From Gnetum montanum (Eukaryota; Streptophyta; Gnetopsida; Gnetales; Gnetaceae), in assembly GCA_015680685.1 (NCBI GenBank), contig MNCI01023604.1, positions 27,150 through 91,149 on the forward strand: a stretch of 64,000 nucleotides of DNA, read 5' to 3'. Both the position numbers and the translations under genes were made by a program. Shown here piece by piece: positions 12,201 through 24,335 of the stretch (positions within the stretch are counted from its first letter, which is position 1; each line of letters opens with the position of its first letter). A model generated the notes under the pieces. It was not told where the DNA came from, searched no databases, and was given only the letters and a program-made list of their open reading frames with translations.

Positions 12201-14481
12201 AGAGTGTGGCATAGGCCTACAACCAGGAGACAACTAAGTCACATAGGCAATACATCCAGCACTTGTGTGTGCATACAACCAGATCGAGAATATCATAAGG
12301 ACATCTTTCACACACCTGAGGATCGGATTACATTCATATATGGGAACATACATAGTATTTGGGAATGTTACCCAAGCCTAAAAGGCTATAGGACAAACTA
12401 CCCAATCCCATCCTAGGCTAAATGATTTGGGCCACCAAGGGCATACCATGAAGAACCATGCTGTTTAGAGAAAAACTTGTCTCTGTCACAAAGCATAAAC
12501 GATCATCTATTGTTGCAACATTGTCTCAAAAGATACATGATCTATCGTCACACTGAACCAACTGCACGGGTAACCTCGAACGAAAAACTATTCAAGACAT
12601 GAATGCAACGATTAAATAACGAAACACACCAACTGAGTATCCACCATCCTACCATAGTGGGATCTCATTGCATTGGCCACTCCTGGGCCATCAATATCCG
12701 ACATGGCCAAGGATACCATTTCATGCCATCTGCTAGCCCAATATCTGTAGGGTCTAGGACAGATCACCGTCCTCTGTTAGTGCTCCCCTAGCACTGAGAG
12801 GCAAACAAATCATTATGTACTTGCTGATCCATCATAGCCAAGGTACTGATAAATCCACAACCCAATGTTGGGATTCTGAGACCAAATAATCAGTTCATGA
12901 AGGTCTCAGGAGCACATATCTTTCCCATAGACATAGTGCTTACAGAATCAACTGAGGTCACCACTGGCTACATCTTTGTACTTGTGCTACCTGCAAACAC
13001 TAAGATACAAGCTCAGAAACATAGAAGTTAGCAGGAACACAATTAGCACATCAGCCTCATTCACAACCATCAAGCATGATCATATAACAAAGAGATATCA
13101 CTCTTGCGCATCATAAAATTCAAGACCTCAACAACATGTATAGAGATCAATCATGCAAAACATTGAAGGAGGAATCCGATCCCCACTCAAACAAAATGAT
13201 TTCATCATGAGACACACCAAGAGAGAGATAACACACTCTTAGAATTTCAAGATTCATACACAACAATCATTCCCAAAAACTAACACTAGCCTCAACCAGG
13301 ACCAAAATTTCAACACACTTGTATGATTCATGGGCAATAGACAATCATCAACTCAACCCAAAATAAGGTGGAAGACCAAGGTCTATCCAACAACAAGTCT
13401 ACATCAAACCAATTCTCGCAACAATGAGCAACATCATCGAGGATGCTTTCATAAGAATACTCTCATCAAATAAGGTGAGGTCTCAACAAGAACCAACAAT
13501 AGGATGACCCACACCAATAGTCTTTAAATCAAAGTGACCAAGAAATGTCACCAATCAAAATAGTGATGCCACAAGCCCAAGGGCAACACCACAAGCTCAA
13601 CAAGGGAGCATGACTCGCAAAGACCAACAATAAGAGCAATCATGCTTCATGCACAAGAAGTTGTCAAACAAGACAACAACCATTTAGCTTTGGGATGACA
13701 CAAACAACCACTGCTTCCTCAATGTTTTCAATAATAAGTTATCATACCACATAAAACATTTAATCCTTGCATTACAAATGATAGACACGACCAAGATAAC
13801 ACGCATGCAGAATTTGAAAGTGCAACCAAGAAGACACGCATACACAAATAGACAAACATACAATCGCAAACATGAATGTACGAAGTCTACCGACAACGGT
13901 CTTAGTCCATCCAGAACAAGGCTCACCAAGAGCACATGTTCGAAAGACCTTCATCTTGAGGTACCTGGGAACCATCTTGTCCCCATTTGTATTTTCCCAT
14001 ACTCACTGTATCTAGGGTGAGTGGGAGTACCAAGGATATCATATCCTGCACGATTCAAAAAATGCCATCTCGAAACATGTCATCTGGGTGGAAACCAAAG
14101 CGGAGACTCGGTTCGATTCATCCTAGATGAATCACTAGAGACTTGAGATGTGAGCTCCTTGAGCAACAAAATTACTGTGTTACCAGTAGAACTCCTCTCA
14201 ACCATATCGCATACAATCACAACTAGTCCATCTACAAGTAAACAAGGGGAGGACATCACCAAGACGCCATCATTTCTTTGGACCAAGATGGACTAAGGCC
14301 TCAACAACTATCTTGACATGATCCCATAACGTTTGGTTTGCTAAAAGGAGCTTTAGCACAAGGCCACCCTCCAAGGGAGTGGTTAGCAGAAGTTGAGAAT
14401 GGTGAAAATAGAAACCTCACAAATCACAAACCATGATACCCACTTAGCGAGGAACTTTTATGAATAACTGAAACTGTACAA
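9261..14481 (-). other. LARD-1 internal region, no gene recognised
   Basis: About 5.2 kb, C/A-rich on the plus strand. Minus-strand frames up to about 90 codons exist (for example 9564-9836 and 14080-14286), but none matches a retrotransposon domain, and plus-strand frames look like chance. No internal tandem array stands out. I see nothing beyond element filler. Confidence 0.6.
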
Positions 14482-14492
14482 CTCTGATACCA
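14482..14492 (-). promoter_or_regulatory. LARD-1 primer binding site (initiator tRNA-Met type)
   Basis: The minus strand reads TGGTATCAGAG two bases after the LTR, the usual complement of the 3' end of plant initiator tRNA-Met. It fixes the element's orientation. Confidence 0.8.
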
Positions 14493-14494
14493 TC

Positions 14495-15078
14495 CATAAC
14501 AATGTTGCCCCGACATTGCCCGGCACCCCAAGGAATTCAAGAAAATCCAATGGATCTAGGGCGGAAGACCTAGGGAATACGCCTTAAGCAAGCAAGCATC
14601 TCACGAGTAAGTGCAAGCAGAAGCATAACTTCTTAACGTACATGACCATGCACCTCATTGAGGGTAACCAAACTACAAAACGAGGACCAACTAAACAAGC
14701 ACACACATAACCTTGTAGACCACATCAGTGGAAGGGGAGACGATGCACCTACAAGGGAAGGTGCCTCACCCCCAGATCCCTCATGATCTGGTACAAGGTG
14801 TGGCCTGGCACCACACCAAAACTATCCAGTCTTAGCTACCTACATATCTATGACCACCGTAGAATTAGGGCCATGTAGTTCTCCATGGAGAAGAGGAGGA
14901 ATGAAGAGGACTTAGAAGAGAGTACAACAGGAGGGTGTCCTATTGCTAGCTTGGTCCCACCAAGCCGGGGTGGGTTTTGTAACACTTGAGAGCCACCCAA
15001 GGGCATCTCAGAGTGTTCCATGGAACCCGAACCATGGGGAGAGCCCAAGAGAACCACCATTCTAGGACATCTCTCATA
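14495..15078 (-). repeat. LARD-1 5' LTR
   Basis: A 584-bp partner of 8665-9248. The outermost bases are mutated (CATAACAATG instead of TGTAACAATG, and CTCTCATA instead of CTCTCACA). The flanking CCTAC at 15079-15083 pairs with GCTAC on the other side. Confidence 0.88.
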
Positions 15079-15083
15079 CCTAC

Positions 15084-15830
15084 AGTGTTTTTTCAACAAA
15101 AACACACAAAATGCATCCATTTCAAAGCCAAATTCACCATAATTCACACTTAGATTTTCAGTGTTCACACGTTGGACACTTAGACAAATTTCCAGTAAAC
15201 TCACGCTGACGTTGGTCAAGCTGATGTTGGTCATGCTACCGTTGGTCACTCATGCTACCGTTGCTCACACTACAGTTGCTCACGCTGCAGTTGCTCACAC
15301 TGTCAGTTTCACACTTAGAAAACTTTTTCACAGGCTGCCAGGTTCTTATGTTGGACACTTGAAAATTTTTTTCTTACGTTGGATACTTAGAAAATTTATT
15401 CTTATGCTAGACACTTAGAAATTTTTTTCTTACGCTGGACACTTTGTAAATTTTTTTCTTACGCTGGACACTTAGAAAATGTTTTTTTATGCTAGACACT
15501 TAGAAAATTTTTTCTTATGCTGGACACTTAGAAATTTTTTTTCTTATGCTGGACACTTAGAAATTTTTTTTTCTTACACTAGACATAGAAAATTTTTGGC
15601 AACTTAAATTTCACACGTTGTAGATTTCACATGCTGCAGTTTTGCACATGTTGCACATTGCACACAGTGCATACCACATAGACTTGACACGCTGCACACT
15701 GGTCATGATGCACACTGGTCATGATGCACACTCAGCCCTGACCATATGCTGCACACATTGCACACTTAGCCCAAAACACACTCGACACTTGTTAGCTAGC
15801 TAGTATGCTACCCCGTCACACATCACCATG
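15084..15830 (+). repeat. TAT-1 leader with a tandem array
   Basis: Between LARD-1 and gag the leader of TAT-1 is built of short repeats. About 15165-15310 has variants of GCTCACGCTGCAGTT. About 15335-15600 has eight to ten copies of a roughly 30-bp unit containing TTACGCTGGACACTTAG followed by an A/T run. About 15610-15790 has variants of CACGCTGCACA. The core ACGCTG is the same word that repeats in the LTR. No coding sequence is seen. Confidence 0.75.
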
Positions 15831-18376
15831 GAGTCATCTTAGAACTCTAACGCACGCACCTTCGTAATTCTCACACTAGAACAGTACAACTTTATCTATG
15901 TGAAGATCCAGGCCAACCTTCCCTTGACACCATAGAACAGGAGGCAAAACGAAACTTCGAGGGCATATACATGAGGGGTCATGAGTTCACTCCCTACGTA
16001 TATGACATCATCCCCCTTTTTGAGCCCCAGCACCGACTCATCTCCCAACTCCTTATGGCAAGGAGCCAAAACTCACGGTGATCCACTAAGGAGTCCCAAA
16101 ACCAAGACAAGGAAGATGACTTCATAGCACAATTTGAACATGAGGATTCGTATTACACCCTCACTTTGCATGCCTATGTGAACCAATCGTTCCACCCTCG
16201 CATGGGACAAACGGTCCCTCACCAAGTGTCAATGAGCACACAAGCACCGGTATCCTGACATGGACTACCCATGTCCACGTCCATCTAGTACATGCCGCCA
16301 GTGCAAACACATGGGGCCACTTTCGTTACATCGGCCCCACACGTTCAGGGTGTCACCCCACAGTTAGTGGCTAGACAAGAAACCACACCCCTTGTTCAAC
16401 AACCCACTTACTTTAGCACGTCAAACCCTACAATCCCAACTTCGAACATTTCTCCACAGTAGCAACTGATGACACAATCTCCCCAACCAACTAATCTACC
16501 TACCACTCAAGAGTGGGCAGAAGAAAAATAATGAATGCAAGCGTTAGCTGATGAGGTAAAGCACCTCAAAACCGCCAACACCAAAGCAATTAAAGTACTG
16601 GACTTCTACCACGATGATCCAATTAACTCTTCAATGCCACCATTAGCTTTACCCAAGGGAATCACACTGCCCCAGTTAACCAAGTACAATGGGAAGGGAG
16701 ATCCGAACGCTCACTTAGTCACATTTCGATTAGAAACTCTATTGTTTCAAGCTTGGCCCCAAGCAATCTTGTGCATGTTTTCTATGTCCTTAATGGGCGT
16801 AGCCTTAGACTGGTACTGAGCCCTTTCATGTAACTCCATATCCTCTCTTGAGGATCTGTTACACCAGTTCGTCACTCAGTTTAAGTACAACCTCAAGCCT
16901 GAGGCCACACTAGACACTCTGATACAGGTGAAACAAGCGCCACTAAAGCCTATGCAAAAGTTTATTCAACGATGGAGTGCAACCCTTAACAAACTTCATG
17001 AGCCCATCCCTGAAACATATTTGCTTACGATTCTGAAGGGAGCTATGAATGACTTCACTAATTCAAAACTATACTACCTAAGTGCTCAAACGTTGAGCCA
17101 AGCCTTCACCTAGATTAAGAACATTGAACAAGCTACACAAACTAGCAATGATCCTGCCTATGTGGCTTACAAGAACGAACACGTTGCCAAAAAATAGACA
17201 ACAACGGAAGTTGTATCCACAAGCACAAAAAAAACAAATACTAGTACCAACCCACCTGCAATGATAGGGACCACCCCAAGGTCCAACTTTCAGTGCAAGG
17301 ATCGCTCTAAATATATGTCACTACCCACGCGACCTTCTAAACTACTAGAGTAGCTCCTCAAAATCGAGCAAATTCAATACAAACACATAGCCGAGAATGC
17401 TCGCCTCTGACACGACAGGTACTACGAGCTACTGAGGAACCCCACCTTAGCAACACCAAATGAGCCCTTGGTTCCATGACACTTCAAATTAGATCAATTT
17501 TATCACTACCACCAGATGTCTGGTCACAATACCAACAATTGTCGTGCTTTACAGGATGATCTTCAGACAATGATAGAATGGGGCCAATTGAACGTCAACA
17601 CCCTAAATCAACCCAGCACAAACGATGCCTCCTATGTCATAAACTCCATTGGCATAGATAGTAAGCCTAAACCTATGCAGCAACCTTTTGTGATCCATGT
17701 GCCTCATAGCAAGGCAATGATCCCCTCCACCTCCACGAGCAAGAGGCCCCCCATTGTCATCCAAGTGCCACCTCAAGCACCTGCAAAATCTTTTGTGGTC
17801 AAAGTACCACCACCATCGTCTGCTAAGACATTAAACTGGCATGATGCACCGACCACAACCGCAAAGAAACCTTTCGTTATCAAGGTGCCACAACAAGCTA
17901 GTCAAACAACAACGACACCTCCTAAACTACCATTTGTCATAAAGGTGCCACCAAACTGTGGCCCCTCACCTACCCAAAGCCCAAACATAGGCAACACGGG
18001 TAAGTAAACCAAATGGCAATAGAAGAGGACGAACGGACAACAAACAACACCTGCAGTTGAAGCAAAGGCCACACCTAGTACACAGCAACCGAACGTTGGG
18101 GGCCCTACCCCTAATCCCAAACAAACTAGGCCCAAGCCCTCAACACATAGAGAGGAAACCAACACAATGACAAACAACATGGACTTTGTAGCTACACTAG
18201 CCCAGGTGAAACAAATGCTCAAACAAAAGAACAAAACCATGAGCTTGTACGACCTACTTATGACATCATCGGCTCATCGCGAAGCCTTAACGCAAACATT
18301 AGTATCCATTCCTATTACAAAGGACATCCCTGCTAACATGGAATCCATCCGCGCAATGATTTCACAACACACATAA
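15831..18376 (+). pseudogene. TAT-1 gag
   Basis: A plausible ATG is at 15831, but the first 230 codons are broken by stops and shifts. The core is readable at 16535-17113. A coiled lead is followed by an LP-x-LTKYNGKGDPNAHL block (about 16675-16715), then a hydrophobic helix ending in LDWY, then the FIQRWSATLNKL region. This is the TAT/Ogre Gag pattern. At about 17496-17560 a YHYHQMSGHNTNNCRAL motif corresponds to the FH-x-GH-x-NC signature of that lineage. Next, 17516-18007 is a proline-rich linker with five copies of a (F/I)V(I/V)(K/H/Q)VP motif. A K/T/Q-rich segment leads to the protease. Gag would form the particle that packages RNA. The gene cannot be translated intact. Confidence 0.82.
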
Positions 18377-18379
18377 CAA

Positions 18380-19023
18380 GGATTGGGTTCAAACACCTTA
18401 GCCTTTCGTGATGATGCAATTAAACGTAACCCTGAACGAGGGGAAGTCACAACAGCTCCATTGTCGATTAATATACGTGTTGGATAATGCACCATTTGTA
18501 GGGTGCATGTTGATGATGATGCGGCAACAAACGTAGCTTTATAGTCTGTCATCGACAAACTAGGCATGGTAGATGAGATCATGCCCACAAAACCCACGTG
18601 TTTAAAATCCTTCAATGGATCACGTGTCACAGTTAAGGGCACAATCAACTTAGCCTTTGTGGTAGGAGAAAAATTCCCCACCAGTGCAAAGTTCACTATC
18701 ATAGAAGAGATGCCAAGTTTCAACATGATTCTTGGCAGACCTTGGCTAGCCCAACAATGGGCCGTTTCCTCACCGATACATCAAGAAATCCGCCTTCCCT
18801 ATGAAGGTGGACAAGTCATCATACATGGTGATAACACTCCCTTTCAAGCCATCCACAACATAGATATGTCACAAGTCTTGAAAGAAGAGTCTCTTGATGG
18901 AACACCCATGGTAACAAACGCAACAACTAGAGCTAAAATGCCCGAACGATTGGTAAAAATCAAAAGCCTCCCAAAGCAACCAAAACCTAGCACGCCTCCT
19001 AGACTATGTTCAGTTAGGAAATA
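18380..19023 (+). pseudogene. TAT-1 protease (retropepsin-like), active site mutated
   Basis: The last coding domain of TAT-1. The flap and C-terminal half is open at 18566-19024: an FNGSRVTVKGTINL block, then the FNMILGRPWL block near 18720-18750 that marks the ILGRPW helix of TAT/Ogre proteases, then HQEIRLPYEGGQVIIHG. The catalytic loop upstream, near 18510-18540, reads V-D-D-D-A-A-T-N-V where the lineage has V-D-N/G-G-S/A. The essential glycine is lost, and a TAG follows. After a basic, proline-rich tail the frame ends at 19024 with no RT downstream. Confidence 0.85.
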
Positions 19024-19130
19024 ACCACATGATCAAGGCTCCCCTATAGCTAAAAACATGTCTGATCCCTGCCCACTCTTCACCTTTGTTCGTTGTGCAT
19101 ATGTCACCTTCGTTTGCATTATACTAGCTT

Positions 19131-19690
19131 ACGCATTTACATGTAGCTTGAAAAGGCCTTAAACTAGCCTATGGCTCGAAAAGGCCTTAAACTAACACAT
19201 GGTCCGGTACAGCTTTAAACTGCCAAGCACGGCTCAAAAAGGCCCTAAACTACCAATTTTTGCATTATTTTCTATTTTGCTTGTGCATTTAGGTTCTATT
19301 TTTAGTAGTTACTACTTGACATTGTGTTCTCTAGTTTCTTCTTTTACAGGATCACCTTGATGTACGTGCATGCATCCACAGATTCATCCTAGAATCATGA
19401 TGATAAACTGATACCAAAGATTTGTCCTGGAATCATGACGATAAACTGATACCATAGAGCAGTCCTAACATCATGACCTAAAACTAATACCACAAATCAT
19501 TCGGAATGATGGTAAACTACCACATTTTCATCTGACAGTGTTTGCTAAGACTATAAACTAGCTTACCTCCCCATAGTCCACCACGACTATAAACTAGCAT
19601 TGCAATATCCGCTACGATGCTAAACTAGCAATGTCAAACGGGTTATGATGTAAAACTAATCCATGACAGTCCGCCAAGACTATAAACTGG
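19131..19690 (+). repeat. TAT-1 3' untranslated tandem-like repeats
   Basis: Two related arrays. About 19131-19255 has four units around GGCTCGAAAAGGCCTTAAACTA. About 19370-19690 has about ten irregular units ending in ATGATGATAAACTGATACC or GACTATAAACTAGC. All share the core TAAACTA. Such 3' repeat arrays are common in TAT/Ogre elements. Possible splice acceptors (CTTTTACAG at about 19342-19350 and TTTGCAG at about 19912-19918) lie near the array edges. Confidence 0.65.
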
Positions 19691-20799
19691 AAACTTCTTC
19701 ACTGGACTACTAATCTATTTCTATAATCAAATGACATGTCTTCATCAACCTGCTGCATGAATTTATCACATGGACTCTGACAACATTACTGCTGCTTAAT
19801 TTTGTTTGCCTACGGTTGCACGTAGTCTCTTCATCACATCAGTTGGATTCATGTTTAAAGTGTTAAGCTAACTTATTTACTCGTGGTTTTCTTATCTTCT
19901 TGGAGTTTTGTTTGCAGGATGACACCCAGAGGTGTTCGTACACGATTGCACTTCATCACGGCAACAAGGTACCACATTATTCTTGATGCATGTAACCAGA
20001 TTAATCAAACCATTCACAAGTACATTCCCAATTCCCCAAACATCCCTTATCCCTTAACATGTTCTCTCTACCTCATTATCTTGGATACATCCCAGTCATC
20101 CCAATCATCCCAAAACTCTGAATCACACTGTAACTCTCCAGGCAGTTGCGCAACATGGCATACCCCATGATACAATTACAAGCACATGAGCATGAGTACA
20201 AAAAAACAAAATCAAAGAGCAAAATCCATCACAAGACCCTTCGCACTTCCCATACAAGCCCCAAGCGGGAAGGTACTTGTCTTGGAAGAAAACACTCATG
20301 TCTTGAACAATCATGTTGCATCCCGTCGCATGGCTTTGACTGTTGGACAACAAGTTCCCTTTGACACTCAACAAGGGTCTTGTTTCTCCAAAGAATGCAC
20401 CACCTCACCACATAGCTTTGGTTGTGACAACGAGTTCACTTAAATAAGATACAAGAGTCTCGCTCCTCCAAAGGATGCACATCACATGCCTTGGTCCCAA
20501 GTCCACTAGATACTGGCTATTGACAAGGACCAACATGATGTGTTCAAACAAGAGCATTCCCCTTCCCATAGTTAAACAAAATAATCCTTTCATTAATCCC
20601 CAATCCCACAGTAACAAACCTTCTCCCTATACATCTCAAAACCTCATTTCCCAATCCCATGTACTTCTAAAGACAGTGCAATGACAACTGGCCAATTTCC
20701 ACAGAGTAATGCTTGATACCCAATTTTTTGTTGTGTTTTGTACTTCTTTGTCGATGCCTCTCGGGTAGATTCCTCCAAGCATCAACAAACAGGGGCCAA
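19691..20799 (+). other. TAT-1 3' noncoding region and polypurine tract
   Basis: No RT or integrase motif is visible in any frame. A block of about 90 bp is partly duplicated (about 20330-20402 and 20416-20480, both ending CTCCAAAGRATGCAC). The polypurine tract AGGGGCCAA at 20791-20799 abuts the 3' LTR. Confidence 0.65.
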
Positions 20800-21923
20800 T
20801 GAAACACCACAAAATTTTTGCCTAGCACTTTCAAACAAGATTCAAGTTAAGTCATGCAGCCACCCAAGCATGAATACAACATGACCAAACTTGGAGGTCT
20901 CCGAAATAGCCCCCGATGGTCCATGATTCAATAGGCAGGATTCCCCCAGGGTCCACGAGCAGCTGCATCAACTTCTGGAATCCATAATCAAAATTTTCGG
21001 GCTCAAAATGCTTGGTTTTGGATAAGTATAATTTGGCTACATTTTCACATGCTGCTCAGCGTAAGGCTCAGCGTCACCAACTTTTGGAGCCCCGAAACTG
21101 AGTCAAAACAAGCCAAAATCGAGCACAAGGACCCCCCATGAGTCAAAACAAGGCCAAAATCCATTCTTTGTACATTTTGCATTTGTCAGTGTATCAAGCT
21201 CTTATGCTATGGATTACACACATCAGCGTAAGAGATCTTGGTCACGCTGCTTGCTGTACATTGTAACATTTCATGCATTCGGTCAACACATACACCTATC
21301 ACCTGATCCGAACTTTGCTCACCCCGCAACCATTGATCTTCTCCCATAGCCGAATCTCACACCTAAAATCCTATAAATCTCCTATTTTTCTACTAGATCA
21401 AGGTTCAAAAAATTTGAATCTAACACACTTAACAAATCTGGACATTAATCTCATAAGCTGGGCTTCATACAGACTTGGACGCTGTACACCTGCAATCCAA
21501 AACCTGCATCTTCCCAGCATCTGTTCTCATCCATCGGGGCTAAACGTCCACCTTGCAACCACTCCGCAACTGCGTTCTGACCAGTGCACATTCTAATTTT
21601 TTATCAATAAAAACTATTTGCATTGTTGCCTAGATTATTGCAATTTACATTATTTTTCCTGTTCACATTTTCCTGTTTTCATTGTTTAAATAGTATACAT
21701 TTTTTTACGTTCAGTTTTGCATTTGCTTACGTATAACCCAACGCATCGCAATTACGTACATTCGGGGAAGTCCTCTTTTGATCCATGTGTGGACCATTTA
21801 AGGCACTCTGCCTTCGTTGATTTCTAGCTTGTCCTCAGGCGAAGGCAAGGTTTTACTGTTTCATCCGTAGATCTCTCGGTGTCCGTTCATTCCAAACTCT
21901 CACTGACGATTTCAAACAGTACA
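20800..21923 (+). repeat. TAT-1 3' LTR (1124 bp)
   Basis: It matches the 5' LTR in its first 340 bp and last 770 bp and lacks the middle 670 bp, including two of the three 190-bp units. It starts TGAAACACC, ends AGTACA, and is followed by the target duplication GCAAG at 21924-21928. Confidence 0.92.
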
Positions 21924-21928
21924 GCAAG

Positions 21929-23643
21929 TAGCAGAAACTCATGCAACAAGACCTCTTCAGGAGGATCCCGAAGTGGAATCTATTCAATAGATTCTCAAGG
22001 AGGTGGTCATAATAGAACAAACCCATTGAAATAAGGCACTAGCATTAGTGCCAGGACTTGAGGTCATATTAACTCAAGCTTTCCTTGATTAAATCAAGCC
22101 TCATGACATCCAATGTTCAGTTCTCCAAGAATTAAACTTTGGACCATTCTTAGAACATGCTCCCCCAAAAGTCAAAATGCAATTGCAAGACTCTCCCATG
22201 TGGCTAATCATCACTTTTAGTGGGGAGTGGTACATGGGAGAGACATATCTCTTTTAGAATAGTAGGCAAGTGGGACTCACATTGAAGATTAAGAACACTC
22301 AAGTATCTTGCTCAGTGGAAGCTATTACACAAGCCCTGGGGTTGCCTAATATTAAAAAAATTTTGACAAAGATCTCTACAAAAGCAAATGTGAAAGCAAA
22401 GAAGTAGTGGACCTAGTGATGCTATGAAGTGAACACTAAGGAGTATGGTGCACTCACCCTAGTGGAGCATGTATATTTCAAGATAGCAACCTATCACTTC
22501 AATATGACAATGATGCCCAATAAGGTGATTGCCTTTTCCACCAATGCATGTGTTTCTTTGAGTGGACGATTCCCAATGAACCTTCAACAGCTAATCTATT
22601 TAGAGATAAAGAAGCGATTTAACGAAAATGAACATGGAAGGAAGGCCCTACCATTTCCCAACCTCATCAAAAAATTATGCAAAAGGACAAGAATAGTTTG
22701 CTACACCAATGATACACTTTGGCATGCTCCTTCTACCTCTTGGGAAAAATTGATGGAGGATAAGACCCCTAACACAACCAAGGAAGAGAAGTAGCAACCA
22801 CCACCTCCACTACCCACTCATGAAACAATGCTAGAGTCCCAAACTACCCTTGAATGAATGCGTAATATCTAAGAGTATCTCTTGCATGAGCAAGAGTAGC
22901 AAGGAGGAACAAGTGATGGTGATCCATCTGTGTATCACCTAGCAATGAGTCACCTCAATAAAGTGGCTTAAACCATTAGCTAGATAAAGGGAGTTGGACC
23001 AATCTTTTCAGCTCAAATAATGCAACTACCCATGAGATCGAATCATAGTTCTCAAGAGGTAACGGTCTCTCTCTTACAACAGCAGCAATTCCCATACATC
23101 TCTAGGAATGTTGCTACTTTCTCAGTGTGTCTAGAGGAGGGCAAAAGGGTAACTATTTTGGTGATATAGCACCATGGGTAGGAGGCAGTAGTAGAGGTGG
23201 TTGCTAATAGAATTTTTGAGGCATTAGATGCACCTATGATGTCTATACCAGATGTTTCTGCACTCCAAGATGTAAAAACATCTACAGGAATAGTTAGCAG
23301 CAAATTAAGTACAGCCTAACATGAAGAGTTGCTAAATTGACTAATAGGAACTAAGAAACCAATTCTAGATGTTGTTGACCTTCCAGATACTATCACTACA
23401 AGCTTTTTAGAGCTACTAGAAGCAAGGGGCAAATGCATTATCATGGAGGGGCAACTCAAAATAGCTTGGGCTCAAAACCAACACCTAGCTACATAGGTTG
23501 TTGAATTAAGAGCCTACCTCGCTGATCCTATGCTTCTTAGCCCTACATCAACCCGTGATGAAGCTTCCAACAACTTTTGGAAAAGTTCAAGAGGATAAGA
23601 ATGCAAAGGAGATGATGATTTTTTATTAATCCTTGACTGATGC
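21929..23643 (+). pseudogene. ATH-1 extra ORF (env position), main segment
   Basis: One reading frame continues from 6698 and runs almost the whole segment, with stops that are nearly all TAA/TAG where Q is expected and one or two frameshifts near the end. The cleanest part is 22429-22794 (121 codons). It includes a hydrophobic stretch, then FPMNLQQLIYLEIKKRF and the LPFPNLIKKLCKR block. That block resembles the LPFPSLI-x-LC motif of the ATHILA ORF-1 / putative plant transposon protein family. A proline-rich segment and an acidic, S/T-rich tail follow. CHR-1 interrupts it at 23643 and it resumes at 33338. Function is unknown. It lies downstream of pol where Athila elements often carry an env-like gene. 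ATH-3 has no equivalent. Confidence 0.65.
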
Positions 23644-24153
23644 TGTGACATCCCATTCTTGAATGTCATAAAAATACGAATGCTTAGTTTATTACATTTA
23701 CCATTCTCATGGACAATATACCAGAAATATTATAAATACTTAAATAATGAATTAATTGGAAAATAAATAATTGGTACTAAAGAATTAAGCAAGGAAAATG
23801 AAAAAATTATATTAATGGAAGAGAGTGCTATAATACCCTTTTGGGTTGTCTTCCTATCCCACTTAAGCCTAACATGAAATCAAGCACTGCCACCATGGTT
23901 AGGCTATCCTACCAAAAGGGTGATCAGTCCCTTTTTGTCCCACTTCACCTAGCTCCCATTACTTACCTCTCCAAGCTCCACAACTCCATGCCCGACACTA
24001 CCTCTAACCCCAACCTTAAGTGGCATAGGTCAAACCCTTTCCCAAAGGATACATGAATAGTCACAACTTCTTATAACAAGATTCCCATTTATTAGAAGTT
24101 TAATTACATTATTTACAGTTGTTTCCACCCTTAACAAGGGACGAGACATTACA
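23644..24153 (-). repeat. CHR-1 3' LTR
   Basis: A 510-bp LTR, plus-strand ends TGTGACATCC and GACATTACA. The minus-strand polypurine tract GCTTGAGGGGGGTGGAT (24154-24170) abuts it. Target duplication GATGC lies at 23639-23643. Confidence 0.93.
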
Positions 24154-24335
24154 ATCCACCCCCCTCAAGCATCTAGCTCATCCTCAAGCACTTCCTCTAT
24201 ATTCAACTGCTCAATAGCTACTTCATTATTATGCTCCTCAACTGTAGTTCCCTTATTTTCCTTGCTATCATCTATACAAATAAAAGATCAAAAATTATAA
24301 ACATGATTTATTATAGCGATAATAAATTCAACCTA

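Larger units (their letters stand above)
8665..15078 (-). mobile_element. LARD-1: LTR element without recognisable coding capacity
   Basis: Two 584-bp LTRs (8665-9248 and 14495-15078) match closely along their whole length, with roughly 7% difference by eye. Orientation is minus: the primer site TGGTATCAGAG lies next to the right LTR at 14482-14492, and a polypurine tract (GTGGGGGAGGAT on the minus strand) abuts the left LTR at 9249-9260. Flanking 5-mers GCTAC (8660-8664) and CCTAC (15079-15083) are a target duplication with one mismatch. It is nested within TAT-1 just after that element's 5' LTR. The 5.2-kb interior shows no protease, RT or integrase motif on either strand. It is a large retrotransposon derivative. 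The primer site fits Copia and chromovirus groups alike. Confidence 0.85.
6699..21923 (+). mobile_element. TAT-1: TAT/Ogre-like non-autonomous LTR element (gag and protease only)
   Basis: Two LTRs starting TGAAACACC and ending GTACA bound the element, with a perfect 5-bp target duplication GCAAG at 6694-6698 and 21924-21928. It landed inside the extra ORF of ATH-1. Excluding LARD-1 it is about 8.8 kb. The polyprotein (about 15.8-19.0 kb) has a TAT/Ogre-style Gag, an FH-x-GH-x-NC motif and a retropepsin-like domain. No RT, RNase H or integrase block is found between the protease and the 3' LTR. It would have depended on another element for reverse transcription and integration. The LTRs differ by roughly 7% over their first 300 bp by eye, so the insertion is old. 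Confidence 0.9.

Noticed and set aside
8665-15078. LARD-1 as a Copia element on the strength of its TGGTATCAGAG primer site
   Set aside because: The same initiator tRNA-Met site is used by many chromoviruses (CHR-1 here also has it), and there is no pol sequence to place the element.
22429-22794. Independent host gene
   Set aside because: The same frame continues on both sides across two transposon insertions and lies between Athila pol and its 3' LTR, so it belongs to the element.
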